The notes: generated by a model from the sequence alone, not told the origin. A stretch of DNA of 64,000 nt from an uncultured Raoultella sp. (GCA_900759445.1 CAAEVH010000028.1:30848-94847); one strand, 5' to 3'. Shown: positions 31,903-40,838, counted from the first letter of the stretch. Program-made: numbers and translations.

Positions 31903-32049
31903 TTAACCTCTCATTCCGTCATTTTTCTCTGCCGGGGACGAAAATATTCCTTGTCGCTTTATCTCTGGTAAAAACATTAGAGCCCCGCTGGCTGCCAAAA
32001 AGAACAGTGCCAGGCTTTTGATGATACCCAGTGGTCGACGGGCTATCAT
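31903..32049 (-). CDS. Putative 48-aa single-span membrane protein after the receptor gene
   Basis: This small frame starts ATG 32049 and ends TAA 31903, 30 bases past the receptor stop and in the same frame. Its product begins MIARRPLGIIKSLALFFLAA and continues through a short hydrophobic stretch to LMFLPEIKRQGIF, ending in a charged tail. That is one membrane helix (about residues 8-27) with a positive N-terminus, so N-in. The ribosome site is weak (ACGGGC). I do not recognise it. It could be a real mini-protein of the receptor operon, the worn C-terminus of a lost transporter, or chance. Confidence 0.4.
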   Translation of the reverse strand: MIARRPLGIIKSLALFFLAASGALMFLPEIKRQGIFSSPAEKNDGMRG

Positions 32050-32079
32050 TGACAGCCCGTCTGGTAGGAAAAAACTAAA

Positions 32080-34167
32080 TCAGAACTGGTAGTTTAACGA
32101 TACCCAATAGTTACGGCCCGGGTTTACATATCCCGTAGTGGATTGCGCAGTCTGATAGTAATCTCCTGCGTAGGTGCTATTACGGCCTACCTGATAAAGT
32201 TTAACCTCGCTAAAGTCTTTATCCAGCACGTTATTGACCGCCGTATTCAGCGTCAGATCTTTGGTCAGCTTATAAGACATTCCCATGTCGAGAACGGTCC
32301 AGGCTTTTAAATCAGCGCCTTTATCGTCATAGACGGCCTTTTGTACTGCGCTGAGGTTGTTGTAATTTTCGGTAAAGCGTGGAGCTTTACCGCGATAGCG
32401 TGCGCTCAGCCAGGCATTCATATCTTCCGTTGCCTGCCAGTTCAGGCGAGCATTAGCCATATGTTTTGGCGTGTAGCTTAACGGCGCGCCTTTATTGTCA
32501 CCATCTTTTTGCTTGCTCTGGGTGTAGGTGTAGTTGAGGGATAAAGTCAGCACATCCGACCACAGAGGGAAGGTGCTGGCAAATTCAACGCCATCGGTCC
32601 TTGCCTTTCCGCTGTTGGTATAGCTGTTGGTATTATCATCGATAGAATACGAGACAATTTTATTTTTGTATTCGGTATAGAAGCCGGTAATGTTGGCGTT
32701 CAGCCCGGTGTCGTTCTCGTAATACAGCCCGGTTTCGTAGCTGATACTCTCCTCAGGTTTTAGGTCCGGATTACCGACCGTATTCACGGTTCCTTGCGCG
32801 GTTACGCCGCTGATTCCGTTATGTAACTGGCTCAGTGATGGCGCTTTATAACCTGTCGTCACGCCGCCTTTGAGCGTCCATTCGTCGGATACGTCCCAAA
32901 CCATATACGCGCGTGGGCTGAGATGACCGCCAAAGACATCGTTATGCTCATAGCGTGTCCCTGCGGTTAAGGCCAACGAGTCGAGAATATGCCATTCATC
33001 TTCTACATAGGCTGCCCACGTTTTTTGATGGAACGTTTCGCCGGTATTGGCCAGCACCACACCGTCTTTCATGCGCGCATCCCAATATTCCCCGCCGAGG
33101 GTTAAGAGGTGCGAATCACCTAATGGTGTCAGCAGTACTGAGTCCAGAATGACGTTGGTGTTCTTCAGTTCACGTGCGTCACCGGCCCGGCCTGCGTTCT
33201 CTGGCGTGAGTGCGGAGGAGACCAGTTGTCGTCCTTTGTTCTCAGTTTCATTCCAGCCGAGTGAGGATTTCCAGGTGCCGAACGTTAAGGCGGTATCGTG
33301 GCCGAGGGTGACTTTGTTACGCTCATAGCGCAGCGTTTTATCGTAACCCCCCGTCAGGTTACCCAACTGACCGTCATCGTTGTCATAGCGCTGTCTGGCG
33401 GAGTCGAGATCTAACCACAGCGTATTGCTTTCATTCGTCTTCCAGTCGAGTCGCGTGCCGATGTTATAGTTTTCTGACTCGGTAGGATAAGGTACGCGGG
33501 TGGAGGAGGTATCGCTCAGGGAGGTAACGCTGGAACCCTGACGTTGGGTGGTGCTACCCCGAACCTGCATATCCAGTACGCCAGCGATTAACGGGCCGCT
33601 TGACCAGAAGTTGGCGACCGTGCTGTTACCCCATTTATTACTCTCTTGCAGGTTAACGCCGGTATTGATGGAGGTGCTCCATTTATCGGTGCTTTTTTTG
33701 GTGATGATATTCACCACGCCACCGATTGCGTCGGAGCCATAAAGCGTCGACATCGGGCCGCGGATCACCTCAATATGATCGATTGCCGCCAGTGGAGGCA
33801 TAAAGCTGGTATTCATAGCTGAGAAGCCGTTTGGCGTCACATCGCTGCTGCCGTTTTGACGAATACCGTCAATCAGGATCAGGGTATAACTGGTGGGCAT
33901 GCCACGAATGCTGATCTCCAGGCCACCCGTTTTACCGGTGCTGCTTTCAACATCCACCCCTTCAACAGAACGCAGGGCTTCGCCTAAATCATTATATTTA
34001 TTGGTTTGTAACTCTTGCTGTGAAATAACGGAGACGCTGGCGGCAGCGTTGGTGATTTTCTTTTCGTAACCGGAAGCGGTTACCACCATAACATCTTCAG
34101 CAAAGGCCAGGGGACTGGAAAATCCTAAACAGGACAGAACAACAGAAGCAACAGGTTTTAAGCGCAT
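32080..34167 (-). CDS. TonB-dependent outer-membrane receptor (siderophore/metal-chelate type)
   Basis: A 695-aa outer-membrane receptor. Signal peptide about 1-23 (ending LAFA), mature TonB box about EDVMVVTA, plug domain about 40-150 (SIRGMPTSYTLILIDGIRQ, HIEVIRGPMSTLYGSDAIGGVVNI), then a 22-strand barrel ending in YWVSLNYQF with a C-terminal Phe. It resembles the CirA/IreA group. ATG 34167 follows AAGGAAG; a TTG two codons upstream is also in frame. A Fur-type box lies about 50-80 bases upstream. It is divergent from a five-gene ABC importer with a NikR box between them. The ligand is unknown: an iron siderophore (Fur box) or a nickel chelate (context). Confidence 0.93.
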   Translation of the reverse strand: MRLKPVASVVLSCLGFSSPLAFAEDVMVVTASGYEKKITNAAASVSVISQQELQTNKYNDLGEALRSVEGVDVESSTGKTGGLEISIRGMPTSYTLILIDGIRQNGSSDVTPNGFSAMNTSFMPPLAAIDHIEVIRGPMSTLYGSDAIGGVVNIITKKSTDKWSTSINTGVNLQESNKWGNSTVANFWSSGPLIAGVLDMQVRGSTTQRQGSSVTSLSDTSSTRVPYPTESENYNIGTRLDWKTNESNTLWLDLDSARQRYDNDDGQLGNLTGGYDKTLRYERNKVTLGHDTALTFGTWKSSLGWNETENKGRQLVSSALTPENAGRAGDARELKNTNVILDSVLLTPLGDSHLLTLGGEYWDARMKDGVVLANTGETFHQKTWAAYVEDEWHILDSLALTAGTRYEHNDVFGGHLSPRAYMVWDVSDEWTLKGGVTTGYKAPSLSQLHNGISGVTAQGTVNTVGNPDLKPEESISYETGLYYENDTGLNANITGFYTEYKNKIVSYSIDDNTNSYTNSGKARTDGVEFASTFPLWSDVLTLSLNYTYTQSKQKDGDNKGAPLSYTPKHMANARLNWQATEDMNAWLSARYRGKAPRFTENYNNLSAVQKAVYDDKGADLKAWTVLDMGMSYKLTKDLTLNTAVNNVLDKDFSEVKLYQVGRNSTYAGDYYQTAQSTTGYVNPGRNYWVSLNYQF

Positions 34168-34217
34168 AGTCAAACTTCCTTTGTTAAAAATTCAAAGGAA
34201 GTAAGATAATTGATGGG

Positions 34218-34244
34218 AATGATAATAAAAATAATTATCATTAT
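34218..34244. promoter_or_regulatory. Fur-type box upstream of the receptor
   Basis: AATGATAATAAAAATAATTATCATTAT is rich in overlapping GATAAT/ATTATC hexamers, the Fur consensus arrangement. It is placed 51 bases upstream of the receptor start codon. Iron repression is inferred. Confidence 0.8.
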
Positions 34245-34451
34245 GTGTTTACATAACTTATCACTTCTGGTGTTTTTCTTGAATAAATATACATAAATTG
34301 TCATTAGTTTTAGCTAAGTAAATAGCGGAAATGACCAATAATTAGTATTTGTAATCATTAGGTTGTAATTAATTTGCCATTAATTGACTGGCTAACATTT
34401 AATCTATTTTCTGTGATTCAGAGGGTACTCAATTAGGAGTATCAGAAAAAA

Positions 34452-34479
34452 GTATGATAATTTTATAGAATCGTCATAC
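34452..34479. promoter_or_regulatory. NikR operator between the receptor and the ABC operon
   Basis: GTATGA, 16 bases, TCATAC: an exact match to the E. coli NikR operator of nikABCDE in both half-sites and spacing. It lies 120 bases before the ABC operon start and 284 bases before the receptor start. Repression by nickel-loaded NikR is expected for the operon, and possibly for both units. NikR itself is not in the window. Confidence 0.88.
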
Positions 34480-34599
34480 TTTTCTGCGCCGCATCATTTT
34501 TTTCGTCATTTCAGTCCGCCATAATCCCTTCCCCAGGAGACCGTTTAACGGCAATGAATCGTTGAGCGGCATAAAAATAACGCAAATCTGGATAACATA

Positions 34600-36186
34600 A
34601 TGATTAAAGGCAAGCTGGCACTGCTTACGTGCGCATTGACTCTCGCATTAACCTCACCACTTCTCGCCGCGCAAAATGTGAGCGAGGGGCAGACGTTGAA
34701 GCTGGCAATTGGACCTGAGCCAACGGAAGGGTTTGACCCGATGCTGGGGTGGAGTCATGGCAGCTATTTGCTTTTGCATGCACCATTATTAAAACAAAAC
34801 GCAGATATGAGCTGGGGTAACCTGCTGACGGAAAAAGTTGAAACCAGTGCTGACGGCAAAACCTGGACGTTGACGTTAAAACCCGACCTTAAATTCTCCG
34901 ATGGTTCCCCGCTAACCGCTGAAGATGTGGTGTTCACCTATAATAAAGCCGCAAAGAGCGGCGGCAAAATCGACATGGGAAACTTTACTCATGCCAGCCT
35001 GAAAGATAACCGCACGGTAGAAATCACGCTGCGCAGCCCGCAGAGCACCTTTGTGAACGTGCTGGGCTCTTTGGGTATTGTTCCCGAAAAACGGTATGAC
35101 GAAAAAACATTCGCCAAAAATCCGATTGGCGCGGGCCCCTATCGGTTGGTGAGTTTTCAGCCGGGGCAGCAGTTGATCGTGGAGGCGAACCCCTGGTATG
35201 CCGGTAAGAAAAATGATTTCAGTAAGCTGGTGTTTGTCTTCCTTGATGAAGATAACGCTTATGCCGCAGCGCGCAGTGGTCAACTGGGACTCGTGCGTAT
35301 CGCGCCTTCGATGGCGGTCGCCCCTCAACAGCAGAATTTGAAGCTTTGGGTACGCGACAGCGTGGAAAATCGTGGCATTGTGTTCCCGATGGTCCCTGCG
35401 GGTAAAAAAGACGCCAATGGTTATCCGGTCGGCAACGATATCACGGCTGATATCGCCATCAGACGCGCCATCAACTATGCCATCGATCGTAAACAACTTG
35501 CCGATCAGGTCATGGAAGGTCATGCGATTCCGGCGTATAGCGCGGTTCAGGGCCTGCCATGGCAGGGACAGTCAGTTGCGTTCAAAGATGGCGACAGCGA
35601 AAAAGCGCGGATGATTCTGGAAGAAGCCGGCTGGAAGGTGGGGAAAGACGGCGTACGCGTGAAAGACGGTAAAGAGGCTCGCCTGACTCTATGGTACGCC
35701 AGCGGAGACAGTACGCGCCGGGATTTAGCCGAGGCCGTACGTGCGATGCTGGAGCCCGTGGGTATTCAGGTCTCGCTGCAATCCGGAAGCTGGGAAACCG
35801 TTGAGCGGCATATGCATGCGAATCCGACGCTGTTTGGCTGGGGAAGCCTGGATCCGATGGAGCTTTTCCATCACTACAGCAATCAGGCCGCGGGCGTGGA
35901 ATACTACAATCCAGGCTATTACAGCAATCCCGTCGTTGAACAACATCTTAAACAGGCCATTGATGCTCCGGACTGGCAAAAAGCGTTGCCTTTCTGGCAA
36001 CAGGTGGAGTGGGATGGCAAGCAAGGGGCTGGGGTGCAGGGCGATGCCGCCTGGGCATGGCTGCTGAACATTCAGCACACTTATCTGGCAAATCCGTGTA
36101 TTGACTTAGGCAAAGGCGCGCCGGAGATCCACGGTAGCTGGTCCCTGCTCAATAATCTGGATGAATGGACCTGGACCTGCCGTTGA
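34600..36186 (+). CDS. SBP family 5 solute-binding protein of a nickel/peptide-type ABC importer
   Basis: A 528-aa periplasmic binding protein, close in length to NikA. Signal peptide residues 1-24 (ending LLAAQ), then the SBP_bac_5 signature (LKFSDGSPLTAEDVVFTYNKA, FAKNPIGAGPYRLVSF, IRRAINYAIDRKQLADQV). The first gene of a tightly overlapped SBP-permease-permease-ATPase-ATPase operon, the NikABCDE/OppABCDF layout. Family 5 binds peptides, Ni(II) or Ni-chelates; the NikR box upstream favours nickel. Its stop overlaps the next start (TGATG). Confidence 0.92.
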   Translation: MIKGKLALLTCALTLALTSPLLAAQNVSEGQTLKLAIGPEPTEGFDPMLGWSHGSYLLLHAPLLKQNADMSWGNLLTEKVETSADGKTWTLTLKPDLKFSDGSPLTAEDVVFTYNKAAKSGGKIDMGNFTHASLKDNRTVEITLRSPQSTFVNVLGSLGIVPEKRYDEKTFAKNPIGAGPYRLVSFQPGQQLIVEANPWYAGKKNDFSKLVFVFLDEDNAYAAARSGQLGLVRIAPSMAVAPQQQNLKLWVRDSVENRGIVFPMVPAGKKDANGYPVGNDITADIAIRRAINYAIDRKQLADQVMEGHAIPAYSAVQGLPWQGQSVAFKDGDSEKARMILEEAGWKVGKDGVRVKDGKEARLTLWYASGDSTRRDLAEAVRAMLEPVGIQVSLQSGSWETVERHMHANPTLFGWGSLDPMELFHHYSNQAAGVEYYNPGYYSNPVVEQHLKQAIDAPDWQKALPFWQQVEWDGKQGAGVQGDAAWAWLLNIQHTYLANPCIDLGKGAPEIHGSWSLLNNLDEWTWTCR

Positions 36187-37160
36187 TGAAGTCTGTTGTA
36201 GGCCATTTTCTACGGCTGATAGTGTTATTAGTGCTGGTTGCGGCTGGCACTTTTATGCTGCTCAGCTTTTCTCCTGTCGATCCGATTCGCGCCTATATTG
36301 GCAACGATCTCCTGCACGTGCCGCCGGAACAATATGCGCGTATCGCTGCTCGCTGGGGATTAGACCAGCCGTTATGGGAGCGTTTTAGTCACTGGTTTAT
36401 ACGTGTATTGCAGGGCGATCTCGGCTACTCAATGTTGTTTAATGCACCGGTTGCCAGCGTAATCAAGGAGCGCTTTGCAACTTCGTTTGCCTTGCTTGGC
36501 GGCGCGTGGCTGCTCTCCGGCATACTGGGAACGGCAATGGGGTTTGTCGCGGGTCGTTATCTGAATCGCTGGCCGGATAAAGCAATCTGTCGACTCAGCT
36601 ATCTGCTTTCGTCGTTGCCGACCTTCTGGATTGGCATGCTGCTGCTGGCGTTATTTGCCGTGCGCTGGCCGGTATTTCCGGTCTGCTGCGCGTGGGAGCC
36701 GGGCAACAGTGGTGATATGGCCACGCTGGCTGAGCGTCTGCGCCATTTAGTGCTGCCCGTTTGCGCGCTAAGTTTATTGGGACTTGGCCAAATTACACTT
36801 CATACGCGGGAAAGTATCGCCAGCGTGATGAAAAGCGATTTTGTCCGTTTTGCGCGTTCTCAGGGAGATAAAGGCTGGTCGCTGCTGCGTCATCAGGTTC
36901 TGCGCCATGCTATCACGCCCGCGCTGTGCCTGCAGTTTGCCTCGCTGGGAGAATTGCTGGGCGGCGCACTGCTGGCGGAAAAAGTTTTTGCTTATCCGGG
37001 ACTGGGACAGGCCACTATTGATGCCGGATTACGCGGCGATCTGCCGTTACTGATGGGAATTGTGTTGTTCAGTACCGTGTTAGTGTTCATTGGCAACTCG
37101 CTGTCTACCTGGCTTGTCCATGTGTTGAACCGTGCTCTGGAGCGACCTGATGCTCTATAA
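36186..37160 (+). CDS. ABC importer permease 1 (NikB/DppB type)
   Basis: A 324-aa inner-membrane permease with six hydrophobic segments, BPD_transp_1 type. The start ATG 36186 overlaps the stop of the binding protein (TGATG), so it is translationally coupled; a 7-codon longer form is possible. The C-terminal coupling-helix region (SDFVRFARSQGDKGWSLLRHQVLRHAITPAL) is the family EAA-like loop. Partner of the next gene in the membrane pore. Confidence 0.92.
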   Translation: MKSVVGHFLRLIVLLVLVAAGTFMLLSFSPVDPIRAYIGNDLLHVPPEQYARIAARWGLDQPLWERFSHWFIRVLQGDLGYSMLFNAPVASVIKERFATSFALLGGAWLLSGILGTAMGFVAGRYLNRWPDKAICRLSYLLSSLPTFWIGMLLLALFAVRWPVFPVCCAWEPGNSGDMATLAERLRHLVLPVCALSLLGLGQITLHTRESIASVMKSDFVRFARSQGDKGWSLLRHQVLRHAITPALCLQFASLGELLGGALLAEKVFAYPGLGQATIDAGLRGDLPLLMGIVLFSTVLVFIGNSLSTWLVHVLNRALERPDAL

Positions 37161-37962
37161 TCCGACGCCGACGCTGATTCGTCTTCTGCTCTCTTTTAGC
37201 TGCCTGCTAGGCATTGCGGTGTATGGCGCCGCGACGCTGGATAACCCATTGAGCGTTAATCTACTTGCCCGTCATCTACCGCCTGATGCGCTGTATTGGT
37301 TTGGCACCGATAACCTCGGTCGCGATCTGTGGATTCGTTGCTTTCAGGGCGCGTTAACCAGTCTGCAAATTGGTATTGGCGCAGCGTTTTGCAGCGGCTT
37401 CATCGCATTACTGATGGCGGCGGTTTCACGTATACATCCGCGTCTGGATGTACTAATGCGTCTGATTACCGATGCCATGCTGTCAATGCCGCATCTGCTG
37501 TTGCTCATATTGATCTGTTTCACGCTGGGCGGCGGAAAAAATGGGGTGATTATGGCGGTTGCGTTGACCCACTGGCCGCGTCTGGCGCTAATCCTGCGTG
37601 CCGAAGCGCAGCGCGTGGCCCACAGTGACTATCTGACGTTAACCTGGCGTCTGGGACACGGACATTTTTACTGCTGGCGGCATCACTATCTCCCGGCATT
37701 GTTACCCCAGTGGTTAACGGGAACCTTGCTGATGTTTCCCCACGCGGTGTTGCACAGCGCGGCGTTGAGCTTCCTCGGTTTTGGGCTGGCGCCGCATGAA
37801 CCATCGCTGGGCCTGTTGCTGGCTGATGCGCTGAGGTTTATCAGTCATGGCGACTGGTGGTTAGTGCTGTTTCCCGGGCTGATGCTATTCAGTCTGGTTA
37901 TGTTATTCGATCAGCTCGCAAGGGCAGTGCATCGTTTATGGTTACGAGGTGACGCATGTTGA
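37150..37962 (+). CDS. ABC importer permease 2 (NikC/DppC type)
   Basis: A 270-aa inner-membrane permease. The N-terminal family motif WFGTDNLGRDLWIRCFQGA is clear, followed by about five further helices and a coupling loop (AHSDYLTLTWRLGHGHFYCWRHHYLPAL). It is somewhat divergent from DppC/NikC in that loop, which carries several His and a Cys. The ATG at 37150 overlaps the previous gene by 11 bases; a GTG 18 bases upstream is possible. It ends inside the next gene (7-base overlap). Confidence 0.92.
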   Translation: MLYNPTPTLIRLLLSFSCLLGIAVYGAATLDNPLSVNLLARHLPPDALYWFGTDNLGRDLWIRCFQGALTSLQIGIGAAFCSGFIALLMAAVSRIHPRLDVLMRLITDAMLSMPHLLLLILICFTLGGGKNGVIMAVALTHWPRLALILRAEAQRVAHSDYLTLTWRLGHGHFYCWRHHYLPALLPQWLTGTLLMFPHAVLHSAALSFLGFGLAPHEPSLGLLLADALRFISHGDWWLVLFPGLMLFSLVMLFDQLARAVHRLWLRGDAC

Positions 37963-38750
37963 GTTTAAGACAGGTCTCGCTGGACGTGGCGCGTTATCGC
38001 TGGTACGGCGCGAGAAACTGGTCTTCGCTGTTGCAGGATATCTCTTTCGACGTAGCGCCAGGTCAGATGGTGGCGTTAGTTGGGGGAAGTGGGGAAGGTA
38101 AAAGCCTGTTGCTGCAATGTCTGCTTGATCTCTTACCGGACAATTTGCGTTTCAACGGCTCCATCACCCTGGAAGGGAAAACGCTGGATAGTGATGATAT
38201 TCGCAAATGTCGTGGCAATACTTTCAGCTATGTCCCGCAAGGTGTTCAGGCGCTTAACCCGCTGCTCTCGATTGAAAAGCATCTGCGCAGGGCAAGTCAG
38301 CTCTCCGGCCAGGCCTGGAATGCCGGAAAAATTGAACGATTGCTCCAGCGTAGCCAACTGGAAAGTCGCGTATTAGATGCTTTCCCACGCCAGCTTTCGG
38401 GGGGGATGGCGAAACGTGTTCTGGCCTGTCACGCGTCGCTGAGCCAGGCTCGCTATATTCTGGCTGATGAAATTACCGCCTGGCTTGATGCACCGCTGGC
38501 TAATCAACTGCTTGAACAGCTACGTGAGCAATGTGAGCAAGGGGCTGGCGTTTTATGGGTAACGCACGACCTTACGCTGGCCGCTCGCCACGCGGACCGC
38601 ATTGTCGCGCTGCATCAGGGAAGGGTGTCGGATAACGTCAGCCGGGAACAGCTGTTACGCGGAGAGATCAGCGAGCATCTGCAACGCCAATGGCGGGCGC
38701 TGCCTGAAAGAAATCAACTTTTTGGAGAGCGCGATGCTGTGCTGTCGTGA
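37956..38750 (+). CDS. ABC importer ATPase 1 (NikD/DppD type)
   Basis: A 264-aa cytoplasmic ATPase. Walker A is VGGSGEGKSLL, the Q-loop is around VPQGVQALNP, the signature is QLSGGMAKRVLA, Walker B is YILADEITAWLD, and the H-loop is WVTHDLTLAARHAD. It is shorter than DppD and lacks the typical C-terminal oligopeptide extension with its Cys cluster. It overlaps the genes on both sides. Confidence 0.92.
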   Translation: MLSLRQVSLDVARYRWYGARNWSSLLQDISFDVAPGQMVALVGGSGEGKSLLLQCLLDLLPDNLRFNGSITLEGKTLDSDDIRKCRGNTFSYVPQGVQALNPLLSIEKHLRRASQLSGQAWNAGKIERLLQRSQLESRVLDAFPRQLSGGMAKRVLACHASLSQARYILADEITAWLDAPLANQLLEQLREQCEQGAGVLWVTHDLTLAARHADRIVALHQGRVSDNVSREQLLRGEISEHLQRQWRALPERNQLFGERDAVLS

Positions 38751-39324
38751 GGTGACGATTTGTCAGGGAGGAAAGGTGCTATGGCAAAATCTGACCTTCT
38801 CTCTGCGCCCCGGAGAACGCATTGGGGTTTGTGCACCCAGCGGAACCGGCAAAACAACGCTGGGACGCGTACTGGCGGGCTGGCAAAAACCGACCTCGGG
38901 TGACATTCTGGTTGATGACCAACCGCTGCCAATGCACCAGTATTGCCCGGTGCAACTGGTGCCACAGCATCCGGAATTAACCTTTAACCCCCGGCGTAGC
39001 ACTGGCGATGCGGTTTATGATGCCTGGCGACCTGATGCTGAACTGCTTACCCGTCTTCACATCAATCCTGAGTGGTTAACCCGCCGTCCCGGACAGCTTT
39101 CTGGCGGTGAACTGGCGCGAATTGCTTTACTTCGCGCGCTGGATCCGCGGACACGTTTTCTTATTGCCGATGAAATTACCGCCCAGCTCGATCCTTCCAT
39201 TCAAAAAGATATCTGGGTATTGCTGCTTGAAGAGTGCCAGCGTCGGCCATTAGGTATGCTCATTATCAGCCATCAGCAGGCTCTGCTTGAGCAGATTTGC
39301 TCCAGAAAACTCATTGAAGCGTGA
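38734..39324 (+). CDS. ABC importer ATPase 2 (NikE type, short)
   Basis: A 196-aa ATPase from ATG 38734 (behind TTTGGAGAGC), shorter than NikE (about 268 aa). All core parts are present: Walker A APSGTGKTTLG, signature LSGGELARIALLRAL, Walker B FLIADEITAQLD, H-loop IISHQQALLEQ. It overlaps the first ATPase by 17 bases. The short length reflects loss of the C-terminal extension, not a frameshift that I can see. Last gene of the operon; no strong terminator follows before zinT. Confidence 0.9.
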   Translation: MLCCREVTICQGGKVLWQNLTFSLRPGERIGVCAPSGTGKTTLGRVLAGWQKPTSGDILVDDQPLPMHQYCPVQLVPQHPELTFNPRRSTGDAVYDAWRPDAELLTRLHINPEWLTRRPGQLSGGELARIALLRALDPRTRFLIADEITAQLDPSIQKDIWVLLLEECQRRPLGMLIISHQQALLEQICSRKLIEA

Positions 39325-39359
39325 GGCAAGAACGTGCAGTAATGTCTATTGATTAAATT

Positions 39360-39382
39360 GTTACGTTATATTATAACAATTC
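39360..39382. promoter_or_regulatory. Zur operator of zinT
   Basis: The core GTTATA-T-TATAAC (39365-39377) matches the Zur box core, and a larger AATTGTTA/TAACAATT dyad surrounds it. It lies 28-50 bases before the zinT start, as expected for zinc repression. Confidence 0.82.
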
Positions 39383-39409
39383 ACTCGCAAACGATTTGAG
39401 GGTGAAATT

Positions 39410-40060
39410 TTGGCTATTCGTTTTAACAAGCTGACAATCGCTCTGGGGATGCTTTTAGTCAGTGGGCAGGTTTTGGCCCATGGTCATCATTCCCATGGTG
39501 CGCCGATGAGTGAAGCAGAACAAAAGGCGTCGGAAGGGGTATTTGATGATAACCAGGTGCAGAACCGGGCGCTGTCCGACTGGGATGGCATGTGGCAATC
39601 TGTCTATCCGTATCTGGTCAGTGGCGAACTTGATCCGGTTTTCAAAAAGAAAGCGGAGAAAGATAAAAGCAAAACGGCAGAACAAATTAAAGCTTATTAC
39701 CGTACAGGCTATGCAACCAATGTAGACACCATCGGCATCGAAGATGGCGTGATGGAATTTCACACCGGTAATCAGGTCGCATCGTGCAAATACGATTATG
39801 CCGGGTATAAAATCTTGCACTATAAATCAGGCAAGAAAGGTGTACGGTATCTGTTTGAGTGTAAAGCCGCTGACAGCAAAGCGCCTAAATACGTGCAATT
39901 CAGCGATCATATTATCGCGCCGCGTAAATCGAGCCACTTCCATATCTTTATGGGAAATACCTCGCAGGCTGCCTTGCTTGAGGAGATGGAAAACTGGCCT
40001 ACCTACTACCCTTATCAGCTGAAGGGCGAAGAAGTAGTGGATGAGATGCTGCACCATTAA
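39410..40060 (+). CDS. zinT: ZinT (YodA), periplasmic zinc/cadmium-binding protein
   Basis: A 216-aa periplasmic metallochaperone that helps ZnuA under zinc shortage. Signal peptide about 1-23 (ending VLA), then a His-rich N-terminus (HGHHSHG) and the lipocalin-like fold with metal ligands in SSHFHIFMG. The start here is TTG at 39410, after GAGGGTGA, which keeps the family N-terminus MAIRFNKL. A Zur box is directly upstream. It links to znuA at the left edge of the window. Confidence 0.96.
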   Translation: MAIRFNKLTIALGMLLVSGQVLAHGHHSHGAPMSEAEQKASEGVFDDNQVQNRALSDWDGMWQSVYPYLVSGELDPVFKKKAEKDKSKTAEQIKAYYRTGYATNVDTIGIEDGVMEFHTGNQVASCKYDYAGYKILHYKSGKKGVRYLFECKAADSKAPKYVQFSDHIIAPRKSSHFHIFMGNTSQAALLEEMENWPTYYPYQLKGEEVVDEMLHH

Positions 40061-40084
40061 TCTGGGCTAACCTTATCTGTACAC

Positions 40085-40109
40085 ACCCGCCACCAGTGGC
40101 GGGTTTTTT
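40085..40109 (+). terminator. Terminator after zinT
   Basis: ACCCGCCACCAGTGGCGGGT followed by T6, 24 bases past the zinT stop. Confidence 0.9.
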
Positions 40110-40199
40110 AATTAATAACCTGCTCTTTCCATCACCTGTCGCATTCGTTAGCATATTGTATCGCAGCAAGTGCATGTGTTTTTTCAGGAAGAGGTTAAC

Positions 40200-40838
40200 G
40201 TGTTCGCAGAGTATGGAGTTCTGAATTACTGGACGTATCTGGTGGGGGCTATTTTTATCGTGCTGGTACCGGGGCCAAATACGATATTTGTGCTGAAAAA
40301 CAGCGTCGGTAGGGGAGTAAAGGGGGGGTATCTCGCCGCCAGCGGTGTGTTTATTGGTGATGCCGTGTTGATGTTTTTGGCCTATGCCGGTGTTGCCGCA
40401 TTGATTAAAACAACGCCCGTTTTGTTCAATATCGTTCGTTATCTTGGCGCTTTCTATTTACTGTATCTTGGCGCGAAGATCCTGTATGCAACACTGAAAT
40501 CGAAAGCAAGCGACGCCGCGCCTGAGGAAGTCCCGTTTGGCGCTATTTTTAAGCGCGCATTAATCCTGAGCCTGACCAATCCCAAAGCTATTCTGTTTTA
40601 TGTGTCGTTCTTCGTGCAGTTTATTGATGTCAATGCGCCGCATTCAGGGCTGTCATTCTTTATTCTGGCTATTACGCTTGAGATAGTGAGCTTTTTCTAT
40701 TTGAGCTTCCTTATTTTCTCCGGCGCGTTTGTGACGCAATATATCCGTACGAAGAAGAAACTGGCCAAAGTGGGTAATTCCCTTATCGGCCTGATTTTCG
40801 TTGGTTTTGCCGCCCGTCTGGCCACGCTTCAATCGTGA
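40200..40838 (+). CDS. leuE: LeuE, leucine exporter (RhtB/LysE family)
   Basis: A 212-aa six-helix inner-membrane exporter of leucine and related amino acids. The GTG at 40200 behind GGAAGAGG gives [14 protein letters not shown], the family start; an in-frame ATG 30 bases upstream is not conserved. The family block [17 protein letters not shown] is present. It opens the second E. coli-like block. Confidence 0.95.
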   Translation: MFAEYGVLNYWTYLVGAIFIVLVPGPNTIFVLKNSVGRGVKGGYLAASGVFIGDAVLMFLAYAGVAALIKTTPVLFNIVRYLGAFYLLYLGAKILYATLKSKASDAAPEEVPFGAIFKRALILSLTNPKAILFYVSFFVQFIDVNAPHSGLSFFILAITLEIVSFFYLSFLIFSGAFVTQYIRTKKKLAKVGNSLIGLIFVGFAARLATLQS

